A DNA stretch of 64,000 bases from Bacteroidales bacterium (lineage in GTDB: Bacteria; Bacteroidota; Bacteroidia; Bacteroidales; VadinHA17). The stretch lies in contig JADKBK010000003.1 in NCBI GenBank assembly GCA_016715075.1, positions 296,667 through 360,666 of the forward strand. The letters run 5' to 3'. The position numbers and the translations under genes are program-made. Within the stretch, counting starts at the first letter, position 1, and each line of letters begins with the position of its first letter. Of this stretch, positions 42,714-52,032 are shown one piece after another. The notes beneath the pieces were generated by a model. The model ran no database searches. It worked only from the letters and a program-made list of their open reading frames with translations, and was not told the DNA's origin.

Positions 42714-44807
42714 TTAATTTCTGATCAGTTTAACCGTTTTGCGGAATTTATTCCCTGAAACAGTCAGAATATAAACCCCCCGCGTCAAATCAGTTATATT
42801 AAGAGTTGTCTTAAACTGACAATCATGTTTCACTTTAACGAGTTTTCCTGACGTATTGTACAACATAAGTGAATAATTCTGACTGCTGCTGAGGGCAACA
42901 CTGAACTCAGATACTACTACGGTAGGCCACACAATTATTTCAGGATCGGTATGGGTAACATTTTTTGTTACATATACATAGACATTTCTGCTCGTATCCC
43001 CGCCACATGAACCCGAAGCCAATACTCTGTAAAGCGCGTTAGCAGATGCATTCACTTCATGCAAAAGCAGTTCAGTTGAGGTTCCGAGAGGGATCTCATT
43101 TTCATCTTTCTGCCATTGGTAAAGCAGATTGTGACCATCAGCTGTCACTTTAAGTGTAACGTCCTCACCATATTCAGCCTCCTTATCGGGAGAGATATAG
43201 GTAATTTCAGTAACCGGAAGAACTGTAAGATTGATTTCAGGTGAAAGAGGATCTCCGCATGAACCGGTGATATTGCACATGTATACACCCGTGCTGTCTT
43301 TGGTTGTATTCCTCAAAGCAAGCACCGGTGATGTTCCTGATTTGATTAAATCCCCATCCTTTAACCATGAATAATTAAGATTGTAACCTTCAGATACAAC
43401 TTTAAGCACAACTTGCTCCCCTGCGCAGATCACCGTATCTGCCGACTGGCTTACAAGCTTATTGAATCTGGCTATATGAACTGTAAGAGCTGACCAGTAT
43501 GAGGCAAAACCAAATTTTGTAACCCGTAATTTAATAGCAGCCTGACCTGTAAAGCCGGTATTCCACGTAACATCAGCCCGCTCAAAATTTCCAACAATGG
43601 TACCGGCTTCCGCGGGAAGCAATTGCCACTCATAAGCTGAGGCTCCGCTGATTACCACTGAATTATACCGGCTCGTCACTAATCCCTGGCAGATTATTGA
43701 ATCACCTGACGGGACCGGAGGTGTGTATGAAATTTCAATCCCTGTATTCGAGGTTATCCACGACTCGAAATCAGATACACATGTATAAGCGCCATATGTA
43801 TTGCAGTTGCTGCTACCCCAGCTTACTATCCCTGCCAGTTTATACTCATTATCTACTGGGACCACAAGAGGTCCTCCGCTGTCTCCATTACAGGCATCCT
43901 TGTTACCAGTGCGAAAACCGGCCATCAGATTACTAGGGTTTATATCCTGCCAGACAGTTGAAGCCTGAGCATTTGAGACAATAGGAAGCTGTACTTTCTG
44001 AAGATTTTCCGGAACGGTTTGCGGAGAAACCTTAATCAGACCATATCCGGTCACCCACGACATAACTCCCGGGTCAGTCGCACCTGAGGCTGAATCAATT
44101 TTCGACACAAGTCTGATCGGTGTAGCATTCTGATAATTTATTGTCTCATCCAGCTGCAATAATGCTATGTCATTATTCAAAGAGTTGTGATCATAATCCT
44201 CATGCCTGATTACCTTTTTTACTTTGTATCTCTTACCATCCAGTTCGCTTCTAGGATTATCTGATCCGACAATAACATCCATCAGCGAAATGGCAATAGG
44301 CACGCCATTATCCCATTCTGTACAATGAGCGGCTGTAATGATCCAGTCACCGCTTATGATTGAGCCGCCACAGGTATATTGCCCTGATTCATAAAATACC
44401 TGCCATGGATAATCAGCTACAGAAGCATCTGTACCTCCGGTAATTTTGGTCTTATCCTGACGGAGACCTGTAAAAAACGGGAAAAAATGATCTCCAGGAC
44501 TTATATCAGAATCTATTCGAAGAATTGGCTCACTATTAATAAAAAGGCAGTAGATGCTTGTATCCGGATCAGAAAGACCGGAAACCGACACTTCCATAAA
44601 ATATCTCTTCTCTGCCTCAAGTGAAAAACAGACTGAATCCTCCATGAAATATTCACTCCCTGCAAATACAGGCAAATAATTTTCATCAAGAATCTGCCAT
44701 TCAGTTATGGCTATATTCTTTGGTTTAGTGACACAAACGGATACTTTTTGAGCCGTAATTGTCAGTCCGGCCAAAAAGGCGAGAGCTGCTGTAAATAATC
44801 TTCTCAT
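42714..44807 (-). CDS. Secreted trypsin-like serine protease, T9SS-sorted
   Basis: About 697 residues from the ATG at 44807 (MRRLFTAALAFLAGLTITAQ signal peptide); a TTG four codons upstream is an alternative. Residues about 120-350 form a chymotrypsin-fold protease: mature N-terminus ITGGTDASVADYPWQV, His in TAAHC, Asp in NNDIALLQ, Ser in CNGDSGGPLVV. Two or more Ig-like/PKD-like domains follow, and a C-terminal sorting domain of type IX secretion (TRGVYILTVSGNKFRKTVKLI) ends it. It should be surface-anchored or released. The catalytic triad is complete. Confidence 0.88.
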   Translation of the reverse strand: MRRLFTAALAFLAGLTITAQKVSVCVTKPKNIAITEWQILDENYLPVFAGSEYFMEDSVCFSLEAEKRYFMEVSVSGLSDPDTSIYCLFINSEPILRIDSDISPGDHFFPFFTGLRQDKTKITGGTDASVADYPWQVFYESGQYTCGGSIISGDWIITAAHCTEWDNGVPIAISLMDVIVGSDNPRSELDGKRYKVKKVIRHEDYDHNSLNNDIALLQLDETINYQNATPIRLVSKIDSASGATDPGVMSWVTGYGLIKVSPQTVPENLQKVQLPIVSNAQASTVWQDINPSNLMAGFRTGNKDACNGDSGGPLVVPVDNEYKLAGIVSWGSSNCNTYGAYTCVSDFESWITSNTGIEISYTPPVPSGDSIICQGLVTSRYNSVVISGASAYEWQLLPAEAGTIVGNFERADVTWNTGFTGQAAIKLRVTKFGFASYWSALTVHIARFNKLVSQSADTVICAGEQVVLKVVSEGYNLNYSWLKDGDLIKSGTSPVLALRNTTKDSTGVYMCNITGSCGDPLSPEINLTVLPVTEITYISPDKEAEYGEDVTLKVTADGHNLLYQWQKDENEIPLGTSTELLLHEVNASANALYRVLASGSCGGDTSRNVYVYVTKNVTHTDPEIIVWPTVVVSEFSVALSSSQNYSLMLYNTSGKLVKVKHDCQFKTTLNITDLTRGVYILTVSGNKFRKTVKLIRN

Positions 44808-45009
44808 CAAAAAAAGCAATATTAGACTAATACCGTCTCATAACGAAATTTCCCTTCCTAATACTTCAATATTATCCATTTTTTCAGAGTAAATCCGCTT
44901 TAATGATCTGGTTTAATAAAAAAACTCTCCCTTCGTCAAATTTTAATCAGACAGAAAAAAAATAAATTATACTTTTAGGAATTAAGTCCATAACCAATAA
45001 TTTTAAATC

Positions 45010-45633
45010 ATGAAATCAACACTCATTATCCTTCTGACAATTTCCTTCTTTTTCTCCTTCTCCTGTAAAAAAGATGATAGCAGTACTCTTGGCGGATCTC
45101 AATCACCAATCGGAGCTGTCGGTGAGACAATCGGATCTTCATCTTCCCAGATTGATGGGGTCAGTTCCATTACTGGCACCGTAACATCGTTATCCGGAGG
45201 AGTTTCAGAGTTCACAGGATCGGCAGTAATAACCAATACTGCTATAAAGAATATTTTATCCAATTCATCTCTTGTACAGATAGATGGCGATAATGTTTCA
45301 ATAGAAGGCGTGAAAGTTAAATTTACAAGTGAGGGAATTGAAAGCTTTGGCCCGCTTGAACCAGGTATAATTGCCAAATTCAGTTCATCCGTAGGAGACA
45401 CCTACCCATGTGGCTCAGGCAAGAGAAGTGTTACAAGCGTTTCCACTGACGATGATTTTTACTGGGGCGGGATGATGATTAAGGTTATGTCGGTTGAAGA
45501 GACACCAAATAAATTCGGAGTCAAGAAAATCGTCTACTTTTCAAATCACAAATGGGGACTTGTTGCTGTTCAATTTACATTTGACGACAACTCAGTTGCC
45601 ACATTCCCTGTATATTCAAGTACTTCCAATTAG
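45010..45633 (+). CDS. Lipoprotein of unknown function
   Basis: A 207-residue predicted lipoprotein. The signal MKSTLIILLTISFFFSFSC ends with the lipobox FSFSC. A Gly/Ser-rich linker (residues about 28-75, low complexity) leads to a beta-rich C-terminal part containing CGSGKRSVTSVSTDDDFYWGG. No family is recognised. It is in the same direction as the radical SAM gene, 39 bp ahead, and may be cotranscribed with it. Confidence 0.6.
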   Translation: MKSTLIILLTISFFFSFSCKKDDSSTLGGSQSPIGAVGETIGSSSSQIDGVSSITGTVTSLSGGVSEFTGSAVITNTAIKNILSNSSLVQIDGDNVSIEGVKVKFTSEGIESFGPLEPGIIAKFSSSVGDTYPCGSGKRSVTSVSTDDDFYWGGMMIKVMSVEETPNKFGVKKIVYFSNHKWGLVAVQFTFDDNSVATFPVYSSTSN

Positions 45634-45672
45634 TCCTGAAACTGATCTGCATATAAAGAAAACAGGGTCCTT

Positions 45673-46944
45673 ATGAAATATCTTCCGATCCGGGGAGAAA
45701 ATAAAAGAATCCCCGGATATCCTCACCACAAAGAATTTGTATACAGATGCTACAGGTTTTTCGAGGTTAAAAGCCTTTTTGATTTTCTGACAATAGACGG
45801 ATACCTGCAGGTATTTAAAGAACTTTACCACAACCATAAGTATAGGTGTGCAGTCCCAAGATTACTATTGATTGATCCAACCAGTGCATGTAATCTGCAT
45901 TGCAAGGGATGCTGGGCAGCTGACTACCAGAAAAACAGTAATCTCTCTTATGAAAAGCTTGATGAACTATTTACAGATGCACAGAAAATTGGTGTTGTAC
46001 AAATAATCATGAGTGGTGGAGAGCCATTGATGAGGAAGAATGACATAATCAGGTTATGTGAAAAACACAGGAAACTTACTTTCGGCCTTTTTACCAATGC
46101 GACCCTCATTGATGAGAAATTTGTTGAAGATCTTGTCAGGATAGGCAATCTCAATGTTTTTGTCAGCATAGAAGGATTCAGGGAAGATACCGATTCCCGT
46201 CGTGGTGCTGGAACCTATGATAAGGTAATAGCAGCCATGGATCTGCTTAAAAAACATGATATAGGATTTGGTTTCTCCATTTGCTACCACTCAAAAAACT
46301 ATGAGGCAGTTTCAAGTGATGAGTTTCTTGATTTCCTTCAGGAGAAAGGGGCCTGGTTCGGCTGGATGTTCAATTATCTCCCGATCGGATCCGATGCTGA
46401 TGTCTCACTATGCTGCTCACCGGAAGAACGTGCATTTGTAAAACAGAAAATTGAAGAGTACAATAAAAGGAAGAAGTTTACGATCATAGATTTTGCCAAC
46501 AGCGGACACAAGGCTATTGGGTGCGTTGCTGCCGGAAATGATTTTGCCCATATAAATGCAAACGGGGATCTTGAACCTTGTGCTTTCTGCCACTATTCGG
46601 ATGTCAACATAAATAATTTGTCGCTGGTTGAAGCATTACAGTCGCCATTCTTCAGAAAATTCAGAGAACAGAAACCTTTTTCATCAAATTTTCTCCGCCC
46701 CTGCCCTCTTATTGATGTACCGGAAGCAATTGCCTCCCTCACAAAGACAGAGGGTGTCAGGTCCACTCATCTCAATAATCCCGAGAGCGGAGAGCAACTG
46801 GCAGACAAGACAAGGCCCCTGGCTGAAAAATGGGAGCCTGTGGCTGACAAACTTTATCTGGAAATGCCTGAAGATGAGAAAAAACGGTTTGGAATACTCA
46901 CTTCAATCCTTTTCCGTGGCAATAAACTCAAAATAAAATACTAA
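45673..46944 (+). CDS. Radical SAM enzyme with C-terminal SPASM-like region
   Basis: A 423-residue radical SAM protein. The [4Fe-4S] Cys are in CNLHCKGC (within PTSACNLHCKGCWAADY), and MSGGEPLMRK and FVSIEGFREDTDSRRGAGTYD give the SAM-binding and barrel features. Further Cys occur in LEPCAFCHYSD, RPCPLIDVPE and VSLCCSPEE, suggesting auxiliary clusters as in SPASM-type proteins. Relatives of this type are found as coproporphyrin- or lipid-related or peptide-modifying enzymes; the substrate cannot be chosen. It is followed 13 bp later by a small membrane protein that may be its partner. Confidence 0.8.
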   Translation: MKYLPIRGENKRIPGYPHHKEFVYRCYRFFEVKSLFDFLTIDGYLQVFKELYHNHKYRCAVPRLLLIDPTSACNLHCKGCWAADYQKNSNLSYEKLDELFTDAQKIGVVQIIMSGGEPLMRKNDIIRLCEKHRKLTFGLFTNATLIDEKFVEDLVRIGNLNVFVSIEGFREDTDSRRGAGTYDKVIAAMDLLKKHDIGFGFSICYHSKNYEAVSSDEFLDFLQEKGAWFGWMFNYLPIGSDADVSLCCSPEERAFVKQKIEEYNKRKKFTIIDFANSGHKAIGCVAAGNDFAHINANGDLEPCAFCHYSDVNINNLSLVEALQSPFFRKFREQKPFSSNFLRPCPLIDVPEAIASLTKTEGVRSTHLNNPESGEQLADKTRPLAEKWEPVADKLYLEMPEDEKKRFGILTSILFRGNKLKIKY

Positions 46945-46956
46945 TTACAATACCCA

Positions 46957-47403
46957 ATGCTCCTTTCAAATAAATTCAGGATACCAGGATACATTTTAAT
47001 TATAACGGGAATAGTATTTGCGGTTTTGTACTTTACAGTCAAATTCAGGTTTGAAGTCCCTGTCTTCGCTCTTGTATCCTCTTATCTAAAAACCAAATAT
47101 TTTACAACATTCAGCACGAATTTTACAGATGAGTCAATATACCTTTTATTGCTTGCGGGGTTGACTCTTGTTGTCTTCTCGGAAGAAAAACATGAAAAGG
47201 ATATTTTTAAAGTTCTCAGATATAAAGCATTGGTAAGAACCGTAATTGCAGACATAGCATTCCTTGCAATTTCTGTAATATTTATCTACGGCAGCGGCTT
47301 CCTGGTTATGGTAATGATAAATGTCTTTCTGCCGTTTATATTTTATCTGCTCTTCTTTAATTTTATGAAAATTAAAGAACTCAGGAACATTAAACCGGGC
47401 TGA
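46957..47403 (+). CDS. Four-helix membrane protein
   Basis: A 148-residue protein with about four hydrophobic segments (near 9-30, 55-75, 90-115, 118-135) and a basic C-terminus. The sequence starts MLLSNKFRIPGYILIITGI and includes FEVPVFALVSSYLKTKYF and FLVMVMINVFLPFIFYLLFF. No family is recognised. It begins 13 bp after the radical SAM gene, so both are likely on one transcript; its role could be to place that enzyme at the membrane, which is inference. Confidence 0.6.
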   Translation: MLLSNKFRIPGYILIITGIVFAVLYFTVKFRFEVPVFALVSSYLKTKYFTTFSTNFTDESIYLLLLAGLTLVVFSEEKHEKDIFKVLRYKALVRTVIADIAFLAISVIFIYGSGFLVMVMINVFLPFIFYLLFFNFMKIKELRNIKPG

Positions 47404-47590
47404 CAGCTTTCATCCTGCAGGTAATTAAATTCTGTAACAGAAAATTGTTTATATTTATCTCACCGGGAATCTTAAAAGTGAGGTTGAAAATATAGATGCA
47501 CCTGAGTATTCCGGCTTTTCCCGGTTGAATTCTTTTATACATCACTCTATCGGACCATATTTTAAAGATAAACTCTAAATATTCACTGAG

Positions 47591-48928
47591 ATGAGAAGAC
47601 GCGAATTCCTGGGAAAAACAATTATCGGAACAGCCGGCATAGCTTTGGGCGGTTCCGCGCTCCTCAATTCCTGCAAGGGAGCAAATGATAAAATTGTCCT
47701 GGCTCTGATCGGAGCAGGAGGCAGAGGCGTTCCTACAATAATAAGTTGTTGCAGCTCAAATACCAATGTAGAGATCAAGACTGTTTGCGATGTAAATGAT
47801 GAGCGATCTGCAGCAGCGGTTTCTGAGATTGAAAAGAAACTGGGATATAAGCCTCAGGCAAAACGATATATGAAGGAGGTGTTTGATGACAGTGATATTG
47901 ATGCTGTTTGGATAGCAACTCCCGATCACTGGCATGCTCTTGCCACAATCTGGGCCTGTCAGTCGGGGAAGGATGTTTATGTTGAGAAGACGCCCGGGCT
48001 CTGCATTGCGGAAGGAAGGAAAATGGCTGATGCTGCAAAAAAATACAGGCAGATAGTACAGGCCGGATTTCAGAACAGGAGCGGCGCCTATATTGCCGCT
48101 GCACGCGACTATATACAGAGCGGAAAGCTTGGTCAGGTTGTTCATATCAGGATCTTCAACCTCCTGACCGGAACAAAATGGATTGCTGCGGCTGACAGTG
48201 AAATACCAGCAGGGCTTGAGTGGAATGAGTGGCTCGGCCCCGCTCCTCTCAGAAAGTTCAATGCGGGAATACTTAACGGCTGGTACAATTACTATGATTA
48301 TAATCCGGGAACTCTGAATGACGCCAGCCACCAGCTCGATATCACCCGAATGCTGATGGGTGATCCTGGCCATCCGCGATCTGTTTACGGCTGGGGAGGT
48401 AAAAACATATTTCATTCAGAACGCGAATCACCTGAATCGCAATCTATCACATATGACTTTGACAAATTTACGGTTACTGTTGACAGTGGTAACGGGACAA
48501 ACTATATGTCCAAAACTCCACAGGATATACGCATGGACCCGACTAGGTTCCCTGAATGGAAAACAAATGCCGACAGGATTGAAATATATGGCACACTTGG
48601 AATGATGTATATGGGGAGAACCGGAGGTGGATGGCAGGTCTATGGACCGGGAGAACAAAAGATAGCTGAGGGAGGGGGTATACACCCTGATAAGGAGCAT
48701 CAGATAAATTTCATAGAAAGCATCAGGAATCGCAAGCAGCCAAATGCCTCAATGGAGCAGGCTCATCTTAGTGCATCTCTTGTCCATTTTGCAAACATCG
48801 CATATCGTACCGGCAATAAGCAGCTGCTTTTTGACGGACAAAAGGAAATATTCATTGACAATGATGAGGCAAATAAACTTCTTAAGGTTTCATATCGTGA
48901 CAATTACATAGTACCTGAAAAAATTTAA
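47591..48928 (+). CDS. Tat-exported Gfo/Idh/MocA-family oxidoreductase
   Basis: A 445-residue NAD(P)-dependent sugar dehydrogenase-like protein. The Tat signal MRRREFLGKTIIGTAGIALG carries the twin-arginine RRREFLG and a following Cys (LNSC). The Rossmann start is VLALIGAGGRGVPTI, the cofactor-binding segment IATPDHWHALATIWACQSGKDVYVEK, and the C-terminal beta sheet is the usual Gfo/Idh/MocA domain. It would act in the periplasm or at the membrane. It is the first gene of a five-gene plus-strand operon with closely spaced genes, all apparently for handling sugars or glycosides outside the cytoplasm. Confidence 0.86.
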   Translation: MRRREFLGKTIIGTAGIALGGSALLNSCKGANDKIVLALIGAGGRGVPTIISCCSSNTNVEIKTVCDVNDERSAAAVSEIEKKLGYKPQAKRYMKEVFDDSDIDAVWIATPDHWHALATIWACQSGKDVYVEKTPGLCIAEGRKMADAAKKYRQIVQAGFQNRSGAYIAAARDYIQSGKLGQVVHIRIFNLLTGTKWIAAADSEIPAGLEWNEWLGPAPLRKFNAGILNGWYNYYDYNPGTLNDASHQLDITRMLMGDPGHPRSVYGWGGKNIFHSERESPESQSITYDFDKFTVTVDSGNGTNYMSKTPQDIRMDPTRFPEWKTNADRIEIYGTLGMMYMGRTGGGWQVYGPGEQKIAEGGGIHPDKEHQINFIESIRNRKQPNASMEQAHLSASLVHFANIAYRTGNKQLLFDGQKEIFIDNDEANKLLKVSYRDNYIVPEKI

Positions 48929-48932
48929 AGCT

Positions 48933-50195
48933 ATGACAGATGCAAATGATAAAGTAGTTCTTGCCTTGATTGGTGCAGGAGGAAGGGGTACTCAGGTAAT
49001 TCTCGGAATGCAGAAATGTCTGCCCGGAGTGGAGGTAAAATATGTCTGTGAAGTTGATAAGGAGAGAGGTGGACGTGTAATAGACGAACTTGAAAAACAG
49101 CAGAAGACAAGACCAAAGCGGATTGAAGATATGCGTCTTGCTTTCGATGACAAGGATGTGGATGCAGTAGTAATATGTACACCTGAGCATTGGCACGCTC
49201 TGGCGACAATATGGGCATGCCAGGCAGGAAAGGATGTATACGTCGAGAAGAATATATCGCTCAACATCCCGGAAGGAAGGAAAATGATTGAGGCGGCGAA
49301 AAAATATAACAGGGTAGTACAGTGCGGATTTCAGAACCGCAGCGGGGCATATAATCAACATGCCCGCGATTATATTCAGAGTGGCAAGCTTGGGAAGATA
49401 GTTTTGCTTAAAGCTTATTGCATGCTCCCGGGAAATAAGCCCTGGATCTATAAGGAGGATGAGCCTGTACCCGACGGCCTTAACTGGGATATGTGGCTGG
49501 GGCCTGCACCCTCTGTGCCCTATAATGTAAGCCGTCATAAGGGATATAATGAATTCTGGGCCTATTCATGCGGATTACCCCTTGCCGACTGCTGTCACGT
49601 TATTGACCTGGCCAGAATGGTCCTGGGAGACCCTGATAATCCGCAATCAGTTTTTTGCTCCGGGGGACGTGTTTTGTATGACGATAATAGAGACATACCT
49701 GATAACCAGACCATAACCTATGATTTTGGTGAGTTTCCCATGACGGTGGAAGCATCGATATATGGTGAGTACCTCCAGAAAGCCACCCCGGAGGTCAGGT
49801 ATGGACGCAACCTTTTCCCAAACTGGCCATTCCTGAGTGACAGGATGGAAATATATGGCACTGAGGGAATGATGTATCTTGGACGCCATGGAGCAGGATG
49901 GCAGGTTCTCGGTAATGATTCGAAGGTACTGGCCCAGGAATATGGATATTTTCCTGATGAGGAGCATCAGCAGGATTTTATTAAAAGCGTAAGAACGAGA
50001 AAGGTACCAAATGCTAATCTTGAACAAAGTCATAAAAGCGCAACCCTGGTTCATCTGGCTAACCTGTCGTACCGTGTAGGCAAAAAGCAACTTCTTTATG
50101 ACAGTTCATCTGAGAAGGTTATCAACTCTGAAGAAGCAAATACTATATCAAAAGGAAGCCACAGACCGGGATTTGAAATACCAGAGATAGTTTAA
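48933..50195 (+). CDS. Gfo/Idh/MocA-family oxidoreductase without signal peptide
   Basis: A 420-residue paralog of the preceding gene, beginning 4 bp after it. It opens directly with MTDANDKVVLALIGAGGRGT and has no leader, in contrast to its neighbour. The cofactor-binding motif is VVICTPEHWHALATIWACQAGKDVYVEK and the C-terminal domain is intact. The parallel structure suggests either a cytoplasmic partner enzyme or a subunit exported together with the Tat-targeted protein. Alternatively, a signal sequence may have been lost or lie outside the annotated start. Confidence 0.86.
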   Translation: MTDANDKVVLALIGAGGRGTQVILGMQKCLPGVEVKYVCEVDKERGGRVIDELEKQQKTRPKRIEDMRLAFDDKDVDAVVICTPEHWHALATIWACQAGKDVYVEKNISLNIPEGRKMIEAAKKYNRVVQCGFQNRSGAYNQHARDYIQSGKLGKIVLLKAYCMLPGNKPWIYKEDEPVPDGLNWDMWLGPAPSVPYNVSRHKGYNEFWAYSCGLPLADCCHVIDLARMVLGDPDNPQSVFCSGGRVLYDDNRDIPDNQTITYDFGEFPMTVEASIYGEYLQKATPEVRYGRNLFPNWPFLSDRMEIYGTEGMMYLGRHGAGWQVLGNDSKVLAQEYGYFPDEEHQQDFIKSVRTRKVPNANLEQSHKSATLVHLANLSYRVGKKQLLYDSSSEKVINSEEANTISKGSHRPGFEIPEIV

Positions 50196-50198
50196 GGG

Positions 50199-50951
50199 AT
50201 GCGGATCTCAGATAAGAAAACAATAAAAACGGGGCTGCTGGTTCTTGCCGGCGGATTAGTGATAGTTTCTGTTATTGCAGGAATCGTAATTGCAAAGACC
50301 TGGGGAAGAACAATTATACAGATTGATATCCATCAGAATAAGAAGATAATCCATTTATCGAATTTTGCTGAACCTCCCCAGTTTGCAGTATGGCTCGAAA
50401 ATCCTGCAACAAAAGAGCTTAGAACTGTATTTGTAACGCATCGGGTAGCAAAGGGCGACTGGGAAGGAAAAGCAAATGTGCCGGTTGCATTGCCGCTCTG
50501 GTTTCAGCTGTTCAGAGGTAAAAAAAACCAGGAAGCGGCCGGGCCTGCAAAGAGATCCGACATGGCAATTACAGGAGCTACACCCAAAACCGACTACTTC
50601 TCGGTAAGGGTTGAGGTAGAACCGGGATCAGACTGGATCTGCTGGATAGAGATGAACCTTGCCGGTGATTTTAACGATGCCTACCCGGAAGTTGATCTTA
50701 AAACCCTGCGTGAAGATGAATTCAGTAACGGACAACCGGCACTGATATTCAAGGCTGATATAAAGGCTGTTGAAGGAGAGAAATTCACACCGGCAATCAT
50801 ATCACAGTCAACCTGGGTAAAAGGAATCGTGAAAACTGAACCCGTAAATGATGGAATTACAACAGCAAAGAATGTCTTTGATGAAGTGAGCATTTCGGTT
50901 ATAAAACCTAAACCAAAACTCATTGATAAAACAAGAATTCAGGATATATAA
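50199..50951 (+). CDS. Membrane-anchored protein of unknown family in the sugar operon
   Basis: A 250-residue protein with one N-terminal membrane segment (about 11-32, GLLVLAGGLVIVSVIAGIVI) and a soluble domain that contains FAEPPQFAVWLENPATKELRTV and FQLFRGKKNQEAAGPAKR. The pattern (AVWLE...TVFVTxRxAKGxW...) resembles DUF2271-like proteins, but the match is partial. It lies 4 bp after the second oxidoreductase and 10 bp before the nitrilase, so it belongs to the operon, likely as an envelope component. Confidence 0.55.
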   Translation: MRISDKKTIKTGLLVLAGGLVIVSVIAGIVIAKTWGRTIIQIDIHQNKKIIHLSNFAEPPQFAVWLENPATKELRTVFVTHRVAKGDWEGKANVPVALPLWFQLFRGKKNQEAAGPAKRSDMAITGATPKTDYFSVRVEVEPGSDWICWIEMNLAGDFNDAYPEVDLKTLREDEFSNGQPALIFKADIKAVEGEKFTPAIISQSTWVKGIVKTEPVNDGITTAKNVFDEVSISVIKPKPKLIDKTRIQDI

Positions 50952-50961
50952 ATAGAAAAAA

Positions 50962-51966
50962 ATGAAAACAAATTACATCAGGAGAACAATCTTTCTCGTT
51001 TCATCTTCTGCAATACTCTTGTTAATTCCCGCTATTGCAATGGCAGAAAGGAATGTTACCGTTGCAACAATAGGAAATGTCCCGCCATCTTTCCAGAGTG
51101 AAAACAAACAGGAGATGGTGAACCATGTAATTACGTTCTGGGAGAAAGAGCTTAAACAGGTTTATCCCGATAAACCTGACCTTATCGTACTGCCGGAATT
51201 CTGCGATTTTTCTGGTGAGGGCGAAGAATATTTAAAAGTACGTAAAAACCAGGTGCTCGATTATTTATCTTCAGCTGCGAAGGCCAACCATTGCTATATA
51301 GCATTCGGAACTAAAAGGGAAGATAAGGATGGACTCTGGAGAAACTCATGCGTGATTATTGACAGAAATGGTGAGATTGCAGGCATTTACAATAAGAATT
51401 TTCCTACAATCGGTGAGATGGAGAGCGGAATCAAAGCCTGTAATGATGCTCCTGTCATACAATGTGATTTTGGCAGGGTTGCTGTTGTAATATGCTATGA
51501 CCTTAATTTTGATGAATTAAGGCTCCGTTATGCCAGGGAGAAGCCGGACCTTATAATATTCTCTTCGATGTACCATGGAGGAATTGCACAAAACATGTGG
51601 GCTTATACCTGCAGGGCACATTTTGTAGGATCAGTCTACAGGCAAACGCCTTCACAGATCAGAAATCCTATGGGAGAGGTGGTTGCCTCATCGACCAACT
51701 ATTTTGATTTTGCTGTTGCCCGTATCAATCTTGACTGTGCTCTTGTTCACCTCGATTACAACTGGGAAAAACTGACTGCCCTTAAGGAAAAGTACGGAAC
51801 ATCTGTAAGTATCAGTGATCCGGGCGAACTTGCCTCAGTACTTGTAACAAGCAACGACAGCAAAACAACTGTAGATCAGATGCTCAGGGAGTCAGGTATT
51901 GAAAGGCTCGATGACTATCTTAACCGTGCCCGTCATTTCCGTCAGTCAAAAGATCACCTCAAATAA
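50962..51966 (+). CDS. Exported carbon-nitrogen hydrolase (nitrilase superfamily)
   Basis: A 334-residue nitrilase-superfamily protein with an N-terminal signal (TIFLVSSSAILLLIPAIAMA). The catalytic Glu is in VLPEFCDFSGEG, the Lys in IYNKNFPTIGEMESG and the nucleophile Cys in AVVICYDLNFDELR, so the Glu-Lys-Cys triad is complete. The family hydrolyses amides, nitriles or carbamates. Because it is exported and sits among Gfo/Idh/MocA and DUF1080 genes, an amide-bearing glycoside or its breakdown product is a plausible substrate, which is inference. Confidence 0.82.
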   Translation: MKTNYIRRTIFLVSSSAILLLIPAIAMAERNVTVATIGNVPPSFQSENKQEMVNHVITFWEKELKQVYPDKPDLIVLPEFCDFSGEGEEYLKVRKNQVLDYLSSAAKANHCYIAFGTKREDKDGLWRNSCVIIDRNGEIAGIYNKNFPTIGEMESGIKACNDAPVIQCDFGRVAVVICYDLNFDELRLRYAREKPDLIIFSSMYHGGIAQNMWAYTCRAHFVGSVYRQTPSQIRNPMGEVVASSTNYFDFAVARINLDCALVHLDYNWEKLTALKEKYGTSVSISDPGELASVLVTSNDSKTTVDQMLRESGIERLDDYLNRARHFRQSKDHLK

Positions 51967-52032
51967 TTCATCATGCCACTTTGTGCACTTTAGTCACTTA
52001 TTATTAACAATAAACCTAATATCAAACCCACT

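Noticed and set aside
47431..47465. Another TGTAACA in front of the oxidoreductase operon
   Set aside because: TGTAACA at 47431 is followed after 20 bp by TCACCGGG, not a TTTG box, so it is not counted in the shared promoter pattern.
47756..48415. 219-codon minus-strand frame inside the first Gfo/Idh/MocA gene
   Set aside because: Antisense shadow with unlikely Cys/Arg/Ser composition; the plus-strand protein carries complete family motifs.
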